Notes under the pieces: model-generated
Databases searched by the model: none
What the model was told of the DNA's origin: nothing
The model's input: the letters and a program-made list of their open reading frames with translations, nothing else
Translations under genes and position numbers: made by a program
From: Cardiobacteriaceae bacterium TAE3-ERU3
GTDB lineage: Bacteria; Pseudomonadota; Gammaproteobacteria; Cardiobacteriales; Cardiobacteriaceae
DNA length: 64,000 nucleotides
Direction: 5' to 3'
Assembly (NCBI GenBank): GCA_019218315.1
Contig: JAHUUI010000001.1
Location: forward strand, 665,722-729,721
In this document: piece after piece, positions 8,434-18,130 of the stretch
Layout: the number at the start of each line of letters is the position of its first letter
Position numbering within the stretch: the first letter of the stretch is position 1

Positions 8434-9450
8434 CTAATGTGATATTTCACCTTGAGCTTCTTTTTCTAAATCACGCGGCATTTCATCAGGTAAACCGGCA
8501 CGTTGGCCAAATTTAATAGCGTACGCAGTATTACGGGCGTCAAATAATGGATCTTGTGGTGGAGATACGCCTTTAGGAATTTGCGCTGGGAAATAAACCT
8601 CGCTATCACAAGACAAATCATCATAGCTGGTGATGGTTAACTTGCCGAGCTCGATTTCATGATGTTCCCCTTGCCAAAGTGCCGTAGTGTCATCAGTCTT
8701 GTCCTCAGGGTTAGCAAAGGTAAGGTAGAGCGTATAACTGGCTTCTCCATTTTCTAAGTCTTGTAATGAATTTTTAAGTAAGAAATTGTCTGATGTATTT
8801 GCCAATTCTTCTTCGCTTAGGTCTTGTACCCCTTTTTCTGGCTGCCAATACCAGCGCGCAGCAACTTTTGTACCGTCTTTTAGCTCAAACCAGAACGTAT
8901 GCACACTGTAAAAAGCAGTTTTGGTCAGGGATTTGGTGACTCCAACTGTCTTGCGGAATTCAGCAAAATCACGAAATGACGGGATTTCTTCGGTAACTTT
9001 TTGAATCAACTCTTGGTCAACTTTGCCATCTTTTGGTAGTCGTATTTTGAAGAATAAACCAAAGTCATCTACCGTCTTTGCAAAATTGATTGGTGAGCTA
9101 AGCATGACTTGCGTCCAAACCTCATCGTTACCTTGTAGGCGCAATGCCATACCGCGAGTTTTTGATTTGTCGCTCCAATTATTGCCACCCAATGAATAAC
9201 GGATTTGCACTGGAATTTTTTCTTGGTTAAATAGAGGTACATTCAGTTCACTATCTTGTACGGGAACAAATTCACCCGTCGCGCACCATCCTTTAGTGTG
9301 ATTGACTTTTGATTTTGGGTGGTTCGGGTCGCCATTCAGCTCAGTCAATATTTCCGCAATGGTTTGTGCTGTGTAGTGCTCCGGTTCGTTTGCGAAAGTT
9401 GCGCTTGCAAATAGAGCTAAGCCTAAGCAGCTATAACGTATCATCCTCAT
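8434..9450 (-). CDS. Secreted catalase-related peroxidase (SrpA/KatA-like small catalase family)
   Basis: A 338-residue protein with a signal peptide (residues 1-20, ending ATFA before NEPE). The distal heme-side motif reads NHTKGWCATGEF with His51. The proximal heme ligand motif is DARNTAYAIKFGQR, with Arg306 and Tyr310 in the R-x3-Y pattern of heme catalases. The body (RYSLGGNNWSDKSKTRGMAL, FFKIRLP, SFWFEL-type segments) matches the short periplasmic catalase-like peroxidases, which use H2O2 with organic donors more than they dismutate it. At about 340 residues it lacks the extra domains of true catalases. Likely role: periplasmic peroxide defence. It stands alone with a weak hairpin behind it. 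Confidence 0.88.
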   Translation of the reverse strand: MRMIRYSCLGLALFASATFANEPEHYTAQTIAEILTELNGDPNHPKSKVNHTKGWCATGEFVPVQDSELNVPLFNQEKIPVQIRYSLGGNNWSDKSKTRGMALRLQGNDEVWTQVMLSSPINFAKTVDDFGLFFKIRLPKDGKVDQELIQKVTEEIPSFRDFAEFRKTVGVTKSLTKTAFYSVHTFWFELKDGTKVAARWYWQPEKGVQDLSEEELANTSDNFLLKNSLQDLENGEASYTLYLTFANPEDKTDDTTALWQGEHHEIELGKLTITSYDDLSCDSEVYFPAQIPKGVSPPQDPLFDARNTAYAIKFGQRAGLPDEMPRDLEKEAQGEISH

Positions 9451-9663
9451 GATATACTCCTGTTTTTAAATGATATTTTTAGTGTTAAAAATTATATCCT
9501 AAAGAGGGGTATTTCACTAAGTAAATATTAATGAATTTACTGTAATTTATATAAAATTATTTTTAATAACGCGGATTTATATTTATCAGTTACGAGTACA
9601 TATGTAGGTTCTCGCTATATTTTCTAAGGCTAATGCATATAAAGAGCGGCACCAGTGGCTCAT

Positions 9664-9698
9664 AAAAAAGGATTGGTACAAAATTGCACCAATCCTTT
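9664..9698 (-). terminator. Intrinsic terminator of the iron alcohol dehydrogenase gene
   Basis: AAAGGATTGGT (9667-9677) and ACCAATCCTTT (9688-9698) form an 11-bp perfect stem with a 10-nt loop. On the minus strand it is followed by six T residues, 20 bp after the stop codon. Confidence 0.85.
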
Positions 9699-9720
9699 AC
9701 TTCTGAGCCAGGCTGGAAAG

Positions 9721-10866
9721 TCAGGCGATTTTCTTGAACAGTTCGATAATCAGTTCTTTGTCAAAGTACTTGGGATTAGCACCTGCACAAGGGTCGACCA
9801 TCGCGTATTCAGCCATCTTGTCGTAGTCAGGGTTTTCTACGCCCAGCTCGGAAAGTTTTTCTGGAATACCGACTTCCTTGGCCAATTCGCGAATCCGCTT
9901 GATCACATAATCAACACATTCCTGATCGCTCTTGCCTTCGGTGTGCATGCCAATAACTGATGCAATCGGGCGGAATTTATGCGGTACTTCTTTGGCATTT
10001 TCTTCTTCGACATCTGCGAGCAGCATCGCGTTGCACACACCATGCGGCAAGTCGTAAATTGCGCCGAGCTGGTGAGCCATTGCATGCACATTACCCAAGC
10101 CGCAATTACTGAAGGCAATACCATTAAGGAAGCAGGCATAAACCATATTTTCACGTGCCTCGATATTGCTACCGTCCTTGACCGCAGTTGCGAGGTTTTC
10201 AAAAATCAGCTTGATCGAATAGAGTGACGTTGCATCGGTAACAGGATAGGAAAATTTGGAAATAACCGACTCGATTGCGTGGGTCAGCGCGTCCATCCCT
10301 GTTGCAGCGGTCAGCGCAGCTGGCTTGGATACCATCAATTCCGGATCGCTGACGGTGATTTTGGCAATTGCATTATTATCGACCAGCACCATTTTTACCT
10401 GACGCTCTTCATCGGTAATCACGTAGTTGATGGTGACTTCCGCAGACGTACCCGCAGTAGTCGCAATCGCCACAATCGGCAAGCACTCTTTGCTGGTCTT
10501 ATTAATGCCTTCGTAGTCCTGTACATTACCGCCATTGGTCGCGAGCACGGCAATTGCCTTACCGCAATCTTGCGCTGAACCGCCGCCAAGGCTGACGACA
10601 AAATCGCAGTTTTCTTTTTGCAACAGCGCCAAACCGGTCTCGACATTTTCAACCGTCGGATTGGGTTTTACCTTGGAATAAGTGACATGCTCAATGCCGC
10701 ATTCATCCAAAATAGCGCTGACCTTGTCGACCATGCCATTTTTAGCCAAAAATGGGTCGGTCATGATGAATGCTTTTTTGTAGCCTAACTTGCCAAGCGC
10801 ATCTTTAAGTTCTTGCAGGCAGCCACGACCAATAAGATTGATAGATGGTACGAAATACATACTCAT
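9721..10866 (-). CDS. Iron-containing alcohol dehydrogenase (group III)
   Basis: About 381 residues of the metal-dependent alcohol dehydrogenase family, which interconvert primary alcohols and aldehydes with NAD(H). The dinucleotide motif SLGGGSAQDCGK lies near residue 95. The iron-binding region contains TGMDALTHAIE, GNVHAMAHQLGAIYDLPHGVCNA (given in part) with the conserved D and H ligands. The closest recognisable types are FucO, YiaY and methanol dehydrogenase-like enzymes. The start at 10866 is favoured because GGGGTG sits just upstream; the alternative at 10878 adds four residues. The gene is monocistronic with a strong terminator. The natural substrate is unknown. Confidence 0.92.
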   Translation of the reverse strand: MSMYFVPSINLIGRGCLQELKDALGKLGYKKAFIMTDPFLAKNGMVDKVSAILDECGIEHVTYSKVKPNPTVENVETGLALLQKENCDFVVSLGGGSAQDCGKAIAVLATNGGNVQDYEGINKTSKECLPIVAIATTAGTSAEVTINYVITDEERQVKMVLVDNNAIAKITVSDPELMVSKPAALTAATGMDALTHAIESVISKFSYPVTDATSLYSIKLIFENLATAVKDGSNIEARENMVYACFLNGIAFSNCGLGNVHAMAHQLGAIYDLPHGVCNAMLLADVEEENAKEVPHKFRPIASVIGMHTEGKSDQECVDYVIKRIRELAKEVGIPEKLSELGVENPDYDKMAEYAMVDPCAGANPKYFDKELIIELFKKIA

Positions 10867-11028
10867 AGCACACCCCATAGTTGATGAATTATATCTAAAT
10901 TTATACTTATTATTTTAATATAACCACTTGCATCAATCCAGAAGATGGTCGCCTATTTAGAATAAATTTTGGTTATATATCAAAATCTTGAAATAATGTA
11001 AATCATTTTTATTTGAATGGATTTACTA

Positions 11029-11523
11029 CTATCTTTTCCTGCTATAACTGTAGATAGCATGTGCAGTGGCAAGATTGACCGCTGCAAAAGCAGTCCAAAT
11101 TACTGAAGCAAAAATAAGGGATGTCACAGGAGCAACAGACAGGCTTTGGGACAGAATATAAAAACATAGCGGCAATTCTAAAGGTACGGTTATCAGCTTC
11201 GGCACAGGTAGCCCGTACTTTTTCAACATAAAAAACTGCCCGCAATGGAGCAGCAAATGCAGTGTATAGGCTGCAACCATGCCGAACCACCAAGCGCTTT
11301 CAGGAAGCAGCAGGCTCACAGTGGCAATAATCATGCCTTCCCAAAGTGCAATAACAGCAAAGCCTGTTCTAGATATGCTAAGAACAGGCTGTAATTTCGA
11401 GGGCAATATTTTTGCCAACTTGTGGCGATGATGCCGTAACCACGGCGGCAAAAGCATCACTTCTTCCAGTTCATGGGCAATGAAGCAAGCTATGAATAAA
11501 TAGATTTCGATGTTCATAGCCAT
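11029..11523 (-). CDS. HXXEE domain-containing membrane protein
   Basis: A 164-residue protein with about five hydrophobic segments. Residues near 17-21 read HELEE, the H-x-x-E-E signature that names this domain, inside FIACFIAHELEEVMLLPPW. A second histidine-rich membrane segment, YTLHLLLHCGQFF, and a late SVIWTAFAAVNLATAHAIY helix are also typical. The conserved acidic and histidine residues suggest a metal site in the membrane, but the family has no proven function. GAGG precedes the ATG. It is placed between the alcohol dehydrogenase and the VWA gene on the same strand, 15 bp from the VWA stop codon, so it may be cotranscribed downstream or upstream; no functional link is evident. Confidence 0.75.
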   Translation of the reverse strand: MAMNIEIYLFIACFIAHELEEVMLLPPWLRHHRHKLAKILPSKLQPVLSISRTGFAVIALWEGMIIATVSLLLPESAWWFGMVAAYTLHLLLHCGQFFMLKKYGLPVPKLITVPLELPLCFYILSQSLSVAPVTSLIFASVIWTAFAAVNLATAHAIYSYSRKR

Positions 11524-11538
11524 TTTTCCTCATTGAGT

Positions 11539-12717
11539 TTAGGTCAGTGCGCGCATTGCTTCATCAATACCCGCAACCGTGAGCGGATACATGCGCTCGT
11601 CGATGAGTTGCTGGATCATGGCGACGGATTGGGTGTACGGCCAGTAGCGCTGGTCGGCGGGGTTGAGCCACACGAGGTGATCGAAGTGGTCGGTGAGGCG
11701 TTTGAGCCACACGGCGCCAGGTTCTTCGTTCATGTGCTCGACGCTGCCGCCGGCGTAGGCGATTTCAAACGGGCTCATCATCGCATCACCGACAATAATC
11801 ACGCGCCAGTCGCTGCCGTAGCGGTGCAGCAGGTCGGAGGTAGGGATGCGTTCTTGCCAGCGGCGCGCGTTGTCCTGCCACACCGATTCGTACAGGCAAT
11901 TGTGGAAGTAGTAGTGCGCGAGATGCTTGAACTCGCTGCGTGCAGCAGTGAATAGGCTTTCGCAAAAGGCAACGTGGTCGTCCATCGAGCCGCCAACGTC
12001 GAACAGCAGCAATACTTTGGCGGCGTTGTGGCGCTCACGGGTCATTTTTAGGTCGAGGTAACCGGCATTTTTGGCGGTGGCGGCGATGGTTGCATCAAGG
12101 TCGAGGATGTCTTCTGCGCCGTGACGGGCGAAGATGCGCAGGCGTTGTAGCGCAACCTGAAACTGGCGCACGTCAAGGGCGCGTTGGTCGTCGAGGTCTT
12201 GAAAGTGACGTTCTTCCCAGACTTTGATGGCGCGGCGGTGGCGAGACATGCCTTGCCCGATGCGGAAGCCTTGCGGGTTGAAACCAAATGCACCGAATGG
12301 CGAAGTGCCGCCGGTGCCAATCCATTTGTTGCCGCCTTGGTGACGCTCTTGCTGTTCTTTGAGGCGTTGCTGGAATTTTTCCAGTAGTTCGTTGAGGTCG
12401 CCTTGCGCTTGTACTTGCGCCATTTCTTCGTCGCTGAAACTGCGCTTGAGGGCGTTGTTGAGCCAATCTTCGGGGATGTTGAGGTCGTCGATGCTCAAAT
12501 CGAGCGATTCAATGCCTTTGAAATAGGCGGTAAAGGCGCGGTCGAATTTGTCGTAGTGGCGTTCGTCCTTGACCAGTACCAGGCGCGACAAGTGGTAAAA
12601 GTCTTTTATCGAGGCGAAGACGAGGCGCTTGTCGAGTGCGTTAATCAGGTCGAGCAGTTCGCGGATGGTCGCGGGTACGCCTGCGGCGCGGACGGCACTG
12701 AAAAAATCAACGAGCAT
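11539..12717 (-). CDS. VWA domain protein, CoxE-like partner of MoxR
   Basis: A 392-residue protein. The N-terminal part (about 1-190) is helical with ELLDLINALDKRLVF and a glycine-rich segment GTGGTSPFGAFGF. The C-terminal half is a von Willebrand A domain with the MIDAS metal motif VLLLFDVGGSMDDH (D-x-G-x-S). The ATG overlaps the end of the MoxR-type ATPase gene by 11 bp. Such pairs act as metal-dependent chaperone or insertion machines for protein complexes, but the client of this branch is not known. No obvious client gene lies beside it; the neighbours are an efflux operon and an HXXEE protein. Confidence 0.85.
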   Translation of the reverse strand: MLVDFFSAVRAAGVPATIRELLDLINALDKRLVFASIKDFYHLSRLVLVKDERHYDKFDRAFTAYFKGIESLDLSIDDLNIPEDWLNNALKRSFSDEEMAQVQAQGDLNELLEKFQQRLKEQQERHQGGNKWIGTGGTSPFGAFGFNPQGFRIGQGMSRHRRAIKVWEERHFQDLDDQRALDVRQFQVALQRLRIFARHGAEDILDLDATIAATAKNAGYLDLKMTRERHNAAKVLLLFDVGGSMDDHVAFCESLFTAARSEFKHLAHYYFHNCLYESVWQDNARRWQERIPTSDLLHRYGSDWRVIIVGDAMMSPFEIAYAGGSVEHMNEEPGAVWLKRLTDHFDHLVWLNPADQRYWPYTQSVAMIQQLIDERMYPLTVAGIDEAMRALT

Positions 12718-13531
12718 GGAAATTGCGATTGATCAGTGCCAAATCCTGTTCATTTTTGAGCAATGCGCCGAGCAGTGGCGGCAAGTCTTTGCCGCTTTGG
12801 CGCATGGCGTCGATGCCGAGGTCGTCGGCCATCAGCAGCTTGAGCCAGTCGAGCAGTTCCGAGGTCGAAGGCTTTTTCTTCAGCCCGTGAACCTCGCGCA
12901 GGCGATAGAACACGGCGAGCGCTTCTTCGACCAGCTTTTGTTGCACGTCAGGATAATGCGCTTGCACGATTTGGCGCATGGTGTCGCGGTCGGGGAAGTC
13001 GATGTAGTGGAAAAAGCAGCGGCGCAGGAACGCAGCGGGCAATTCTTTTTCGTTATTCGAGGTGATGATGACCAGCGGACGGTGCTTGGCGACGATGTCT
13101 TGATGCAATTCGTAGCAGTGGAATGCCATGCGGTCGAGCTCGAGCAGCAGGTCGTTGGGGAATTCGATGTCGGCTTTGTCGATTTCGTCAATCAGCAGCA
13201 CGACCCTCTCATCGCTGGCAAAAGCTTGCCACAGTTTGCCGCGTACGATGTAGTTGCTGATGTCGTGAACTTTGTCGCTGCCGAGCTGTGAGTCGCGCAG
13301 GCGTGATACGGCGTCGTATTCGTAGAGCCCTTGCTGTGCTTTAGTGGTGCTTTTGATATGCCAGCTCAGTAGTGGCATATCGAGCGCAGCGGCGACTTCT
13401 TCGGCAAGCACGGTTTTGCCGGTGCCGGGTTCGCCTTTAATTAATAGTGGTCGCCCGAGTACGTTGGCGGCATTGACCGCCTGCCGCAGGGCATCGGTGG
13501 CAATGTATCGTTCGCTGCCGGTAAATTGCAT
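12707..13531 (-). CDS. MoxR-type AAA+ ATPase
   Basis: About 274 residues. Walker A reads GEPGTGKT near residue 44 and Walker B VVLLIDEIDKAD; the sensor 1 region VIITSNNEKELPAAFLRRC is intact with an arginine finger. The C-terminal lid domain (FYRLREVHGLKKKPSTSELLDW, partly quoted) matches the MoxR family. The start is the ATG at 13531 (MQFTGSERYIA); an upstream TTG at 13564 adds eleven atypical residues. It is translationally linked to the downstream VWA gene (11-bp overlap). ATP-driven remodelling of a target protein is expected, target unknown. Confidence 0.9.
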   Translation of the reverse strand: MQFTGSERYIATDALRQAVNAANVLGRPLLIKGEPGTGKTVLAEEVAAALDMPLLSWHIKSTTKAQQGLYEYDAVSRLRDSQLGSDKVHDISNYIVRGKLWQAFASDERVVLLIDEIDKADIEFPNDLLLELDRMAFHCYELHQDIVAKHRPLVIITSNNEKELPAAFLRRCFFHYIDFPDRDTMRQIVQAHYPDVQQKLVEEALAVFYRLREVHGLKKKPSTSELLDWLKLLMADDLGIDAMRQSGKDLPPLLGALLKNEQDLALINRNFHAR

Positions 13532-13597
13532 AGGAAATTCCCAATGGTTTTTAGTTATCCCCAATTACAGCAAATTGTGTGGATAAATGCCACTTTG

Positions 13598-14959
13598 TTA
13601 TTCATGACCGCCGCCGAGGGCAAGAGTGAGGTCGACGCTGGCGATGAGTTGTGCGTGGCGGTTGGCGAGCAGTGCTTGTTCGGCATCGCGTTGGCTTTGT
13701 TCGGCGTCGAGCAGGGTTTGCAGGCTGTCAGCGCCGAGTTGATAGCGATCTTTAGTGATTTGCGTGAGTTTGCGCGTTCGTTGCAGGGATTGTTGCAGTA
13801 GCTGCTGTTCGCTGGTGGTGCTTTGTCGTGCGAGCAGGGCGCTGTTGACGTCTTGCAGGGCGCGGTAGAGCTTTTGCTCGAAGTCGTTGAGCGCTTGCTG
13901 GTAGTTGAGTTCGCTTTGTTGTTTGTTGAGGGTCAGTTTGTGGCTTTGCAGGAAAGGCAAGGACAGGGTTGCGCCAAGGCTGCTAACCGGATTGCTGAGT
14001 AGTTGTGCGAGGTCGATGCCGCCGCCAGACAGTCCGGCGCTGAGGTTGATGTCGGGGTAAAAGGCGCGTTCGGCTATGCTGACGTCATTGAGCTGCTGTT
14101 GCAGGCGGTATTGTGCGGCGCGCAGGTCGGGGCGCTGGCGCAATAAACTAGCGGGTAGCGGTGCGTTGGTAGCGGGTAATTTGAGTTCGGCAATTGGTGG
14201 CGGGTTGAGGGTGAGCAGTTGTGGCGGTTCACCGAGCAGGGTGGCGAGTTGCAGCAGTTGTTCTTGACGGTTTTTGTTGAGGTTGGCGGTGTTGATTTTC
14301 TGCTGGTTGAGCGCCTGTTCACTACGTATTACATCCACTTGCGCGACGTCGCCAAGGGTAAAGCGGTCGCGCATGCGCTTGAGGTTGTCTTGTTGGTAGG
14401 CGAGGGTTTGCTGGTTGAGGCGGATCTGATCATTGAGCCATGCAAGGTTGAAATACGCGCGTACAACGTCGCCAATCAGGCTGAGGCGGGTGGTGAGGAG
14501 GTCTTCATTGCTCGCTTCTGCTTGCCACACGGCATTGGATTCGGCAAGACCGAGTTTTTGCCACAGGTCGAGCTGGTAGCTGGCGCTGAAACTGCTGGCA
14601 AAATTGCGGCTGCTGTGTTCGCCGTCGAGTGGGCGGCTGATGTTGCCACTTGCCGAGCCGCTGAATTGTACGGCGTTGTCGGCTTGGTTCTGGCTAACGC
14701 CGAGGCGGGCTTTTTGCCAGTTGAGCGCGGCGTCGCGCAGGTTATGGTTATGGGCAAGTGCGCGCTCGATGAGCTGATTGAGTTCATTGCTGCCGTACTC
14801 GCGCCACCATTCTTGCTTGAGTGCAGCGCGTTCGTCAACCGGTGCGAATAGCCATGCATCGGGGACGGTGATTTGCGCGATGTCTTGTTGTGCATCGTGC
14901 GGGGTAAGCGAAGCACAGCCGCCGAGGATAAGCAGGGTAATGGGCAGTATTTTCTTCAT
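13598..14959 (-). CDS. Outer-membrane efflux lipoprotein, TolC/NodT family
   Basis: A 453-residue protein with a lipoprotein signal: ITLLILGGC, cysteine at about residue 15. Two OEP repeats follow, with the conserved N-terminal element DAWLFAP...EWWREYGSNELNQLI (shown in part) and a TLSLPFLQSHKL segment, as in NodT/OprM-type outer-membrane channels. It comes 2 bp after macB in a macA-macB-channel operon, so it should provide the outer-membrane exit of the tripartite pump. Placement as third gene is like ABC efflux clusters of several Gram-negatives rather than the enterobacterial case with distant tolC. Confidence 0.9.
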   Translation of the reverse strand: MKKILPITLLILGGCASLTPHDAQQDIAQITVPDAWLFAPVDERAALKQEWWREYGSNELNQLIERALAHNHNLRDAALNWQKARLGVSQNQADNAVQFSGSASGNISRPLDGEHSSRNFASSFSASYQLDLWQKLGLAESNAVWQAEASNEDLLTTRLSLIGDVVRAYFNLAWLNDQIRLNQQTLAYQQDNLKRMRDRFTLGDVAQVDVIRSEQALNQQKINTANLNKNRQEQLLQLATLLGEPPQLLTLNPPPIAELKLPATNAPLPASLLRQRPDLRAAQYRLQQQLNDVSIAERAFYPDINLSAGLSGGGIDLAQLLSNPVSSLGATLSLPFLQSHKLTLNKQQSELNYQQALNDFEQKLYRALQDVNSALLARQSTTSEQQLLQQSLQRTRKLTQITKDRYQLGADSLQTLLDAEQSQRDAEQALLANRHAQLIASVDLTLALGGGHE

Positions 14960-14961
14960 GG

Positions 14962-16884
14962 TTATTCTCGTGATAGGGCTTGTACAGGGTCGAGGCGGGC
15001 GGCGTTACGCGCGGGCAGGTAGCCAAACAACAGACCAATTTCAGTGGCACAGCTGAATGCGGTGATGATGGCAGCGGTTGAGTAAATGAGTTGGAAGCTG
15101 CTGCCGCTGAGTGCAACGAGCTGACCAAGCCCAAAGGCAAGCCCGATACCGAGTAGCCCGCCGAACAGGCATAGCATGATCGCCTCAATTAGAAATTGGC
15201 GCTGAATGTCGCTTGGGCGTGCGCCGACTGCCATGCGGATGCCGATTTCTTGAGTGCGCTCGGTGACGGATACCAGCATGATGTTCATCACGCCGATGCC
15301 GCCGACGACCAATGAGATGAGAGCGATTGAGGCAATCAGGAGGGACAAGACTTGGGTGGCGTTGGTGATTGCTTGGCGTAGGCTGTCGGCGTTGAATAAC
15401 GAGAAATCTTTGCTGCCGTGGCGGCGGGTGAGGATGCGGGTGATGGCGTCTTCAGCGACGCCGCTTTTGACATCGTCAGCAATGCGTACGCTGATGCTGC
15501 TGACGTGGTTTTGCCCGAGTAGGCGGCTCATCACCGAGGTATATGGTGCCCAGACGCTGATGTTGTTGCCGCTAAACTGGCGCTTGTCGTTGCTGACTAC
15601 GCCGATGACTTTCGCCGCCATACGCCCGAGCAGGATCACTTTGCCAAGAGGGTCGTCGTCGGCAAATATGCGCTTGGCACTGCTTTGGTCGAGGATGACG
15701 ACGGCGGCGTTGCTGTCAATATCTTTGGCATTGAATAGGCGGCCTTGGATGAGCTGACGGTTTTGTACCTGAAAATACTGCATACCAACGCCTTCGATGC
15801 TGGCGTTTAAGTCGAGGTTGGCGTAGCGCAGGTTAGCGTTGCTGGAGACGTTGGGTGTGGCGCTGTCGACAAAGCTTTGTTGCGCGAGGATGTTGGCGTC
15901 GTCGGCGGTTAGGGTGTGGATACGTGCTGAGCGGCGGTCGCCGAGTTCGCCGGGGTAAATTTCGATGGTGTTACTGCCGAGGTCGCTAATATCGGCGAGG
16001 ACTTGCTGCTGTGCACCTTGGCCAAGGGCAACGACGCTGACCACGGATGCGATGCCGATAATGATGCCAAGCATGGTGAGGAAAGCGCGCAGTTTATGCC
16101 CGATGATGGCACGTAAAGCCATGTGGAATGCTGAAGTATAGCGGGCGAAGCTGAGCCGAGATGGCTTGAGAGGGCTAGGCGGCGCGGGTACGGGTTCGAC
16201 AGGTTTACTGCGGCTGTCATTGATGATGCGGCCGTCTTTGAGCTCGATGATGCGGTCGGCGCTGGCGGCGATTGCGGGGTCGTGAGTGACGAGGATGATG
16301 GTATGCCCGGCTGCGTGCAGTTCGCGCAAAATTGCCATCACTTCTTGGCCGCTGTGGCTATCGAGTGCGCCGGTGGGTTCGTCAGCAAAGATGATTTTGC
16401 CGCCGTTCATTAAAGCACGCGCGATAGAGACGCGCTGCTGCTGGCCGCCGGAAAGTTGCGCCGGTTTGTGTGTGGTGCGGTCGGCGAGGCCGAGACGGGT
16501 AAGCAGTTGATCGGCTCGACGCAGCCCTTCTTCACTTGGCACACCGGCGTAAATCGATGGCAGGGCGACATTTTCACGGGCGCTGAGGTCGCTGATCAAA
16601 TGATAGCGCTGAAAAATGAAGCCAATATGCTCACGGCGCAGGCGGGCGCGCTCGTCGATACTCAGATTGGCAGTATTGTGGCCGTCGAGGGTGTATTCAC
16701 CGGCAGACGGGCGGTCGAGGCAGCCGAGGATATTCATCAGCGTCGACTTACCCGACCCCGAGGCACCAACAATTGCAACCATTTCGCCTGCTTCAATATC
16801 GAGGTCGATGCCGTGCAAAATGGTGGTCTGTTGATCTTCCTGACCAAAGTGGCGGTATAGACCGCGAACCTCAATCAGCGCCAT
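14962..16884 (-). CDS. macB: MacB-type macrolide/peptide export ABC transporter, ATP-binding and permease
   Basis: A 640-residue protein with an N-terminal ATPase domain (Walker A GASGSGKST, signature LSGGQQQRVSIARAL, Walker B IIFADEPTGALD) followed by a linker and an FtsX/MacB membrane domain. Four membrane segments are visible: one at about residue 260-285 (GHKLRAFLTMLGIIIGIASV region), then three near the C-terminus (from 515). The large periplasmic domain lies between. Length and order match MacB. It overlaps the macA stop by one base, forming a coupled pair. It drives export of macrolides, enterotoxins, lipopeptides or heme precursors in known cases; here the substrate is not defined. 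Confidence 0.93.
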   Translation of the reverse strand: MALIEVRGLYRHFGQEDQQTTILHGIDLDIEAGEMVAIVGASGSGKSTLMNILGCLDRPSAGEYTLDGHNTANLSIDERARLRREHIGFIFQRYHLISDLSARENVALPSIYAGVPSEEGLRRADQLLTRLGLADRTTHKPAQLSGGQQQRVSIARALMNGGKIIFADEPTGALDSHSGQEVMAILRELHAAGHTIILVTHDPAIAASADRIIELKDGRIINDSRSKPVEPVPAPPSPLKPSRLSFARYTSAFHMALRAIIGHKLRAFLTMLGIIIGIASVVSVVALGQGAQQQVLADISDLGSNTIEIYPGELGDRRSARIHTLTADDANILAQQSFVDSATPNVSSNANLRYANLDLNASIEGVGMQYFQVQNRQLIQGRLFNAKDIDSNAAVVILDQSSAKRIFADDDPLGKVILLGRMAAKVIGVVSNDKRQFSGNNISVWAPYTSVMSRLLGQNHVSSISVRIADDVKSGVAEDAITRILTRRHGSKDFSLFNADSLRQAITNATQVLSLLIASIALISLVVGGIGVMNIMLVSVTERTQEIGIRMAVGARPSDIQRQFLIEAIMLCLFGGLLGIGLAFGLGQLVALSGSSFQLIYSTAAIITAFSCATEIGLLFGYLPARNAARLDPVQALSRE

Positions 16885-18047
16885 TAGAAACCGCCATATT
16901 GGTCTGGAGTTGTACCACTGCCTTGGCTGATGATCACTTCTTCGCCTTCTGTGAGGCCATCAAGTACTTGTGCATTGACGCCGTCTTCAATACCGATGGT
17001 TACTTGGCGGCTTTGCGGCTCACCATTAACCAGCACTTGTACGCTGTCTTGCCCCTGTTCATTGGGGGTAATTGCGGTCAATGGAACCAGTAGGACATCG
17101 TGTGCTTGTGCAGTGATGATGGTGACGTTCGCAGTCATGCCGATGCGTAGTAGATTATCGGGGTTGGCGGCATCCATCTTGCCATAATAGTAAACCGCGC
17201 CATCACTGCTCTTGCTGTTATTACTGACGCTGAGTGGCGCGGGATCAATAGACTTTAATGTGCTGTCGAAGCGACGGGCTGGGTTGCCGATCAAGCTGAA
17301 ATAGGCGGGCATCCCGGCGCGCACTTTGCTGATGTCGGCTTCGGCAATTTCCGGCTTAACCACCATGGTGTCGGTTTGTGCAATTTTGACCAAGGTTGGC
17401 ACATCCTGCACCGCGTTGACCGTCTGCCCCTGCCCGACCAATACCGCAATCACCGTGCCATCAATCGGGGCGGTAACGCTGGTGTGACCGAGATTTAGCC
17501 CCGCGTTATTGAGCTCGATACGGCTGGTTTCAACCGCCGCTTTGGCTTGCTCAACGCTGGCTTTTGCGCTTTGCAGCGCAGCGTTAGCTTTCTCAACTGC
17601 TTCTTTGGCAACCGCACCACGGCGCAATAAAGCACGCTGACGGTCGTAGGCTTGCTGTGCTTCATTGAGTGCCGCTTGCGCGCTTTGTAGCCCGGCTTCC
17701 TGACTTTGCAGCTGCGCCTGCGCGGTATTTCTGCTGTTGATTTGGCTGCTTGCATCAATTTCTGCGATCAGATCTCCGGCCTTGACCACATCGCCAATCG
17801 CCACTGATAGCGTACTGATTTCCCCCGATACCTGCGCACCGACGTCAACCTGCTTTGCTGCTTCCAGTGAACCACTCGCCAGTACCGATGATTCTATATC
17901 ACCACGGGTTACTGCTGCAGTGAGATATGGGGGTGGGGCATTTTGTTCGGCTCGATACTGATAATACTTCCAGCTGGCCGCAATAACGATAATAAGCAAA
18001 ATAAACAGCCACTTTTTTCTGAAAATGGCTCGTCGGAATGTGTTCAT
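16884..18047 (-). CDS. macA: MacA-type periplasmic adaptor (membrane fusion) protein
   Basis: A 387-residue protein anchored by one N-terminal helix (KKWLFILLIIVIAASWKYY). The sequence VDVGAQVSGEISTLSVAIGD begins the lipoyl half-motif, followed by a helical hairpin rich in Q, A and E (about residues 105-175) and the second lipoyl half with VTAPIDGTVIAVLVGQGQTV. The C-terminal beta barrel and membrane-proximal domains have the MacA pattern (VVKPEIAEADISKVRAGMPA in part). It is the first gene of the macA-macB-channel operon and links MacB to the outer-membrane protein. RBS support is modest but the start matches the family. Confidence 0.92.
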   Translation of the reverse strand: MNTFRRAIFRKKWLFILLIIVIAASWKYYQYRAEQNAPPPYLTAAVTRGDIESSVLASGSLEAAKQVDVGAQVSGEISTLSVAIGDVVKAGDLIAEIDASSQINSRNTAQAQLQSQEAGLQSAQAALNEAQQAYDRQRALLRRGAVAKEAVEKANAALQSAKASVEQAKAAVETSRIELNNAGLNLGHTSVTAPIDGTVIAVLVGQGQTVNAVQDVPTLVKIAQTDTMVVKPEIAEADISKVRAGMPAYFSLIGNPARRFDSTLKSIDPAPLSVSNNSKSSDGAVYYYGKMDAANPDNLLRIGMTANVTIITAQAHDVLLVPLTAITPNEQGQDSVQVLVNGEPQSRQVTIGIEDGVNAQVLDGLTEGEEVIISQGSGTTPDQYGGF

Positions 18048-18130
18048 GAAATACGCATTGTGATTGTAATGCAGGAATTTTACGCACTTCCATTGTTTTG
18101 TATTCGTAACATTTTGTTAGTTTTGATAAT

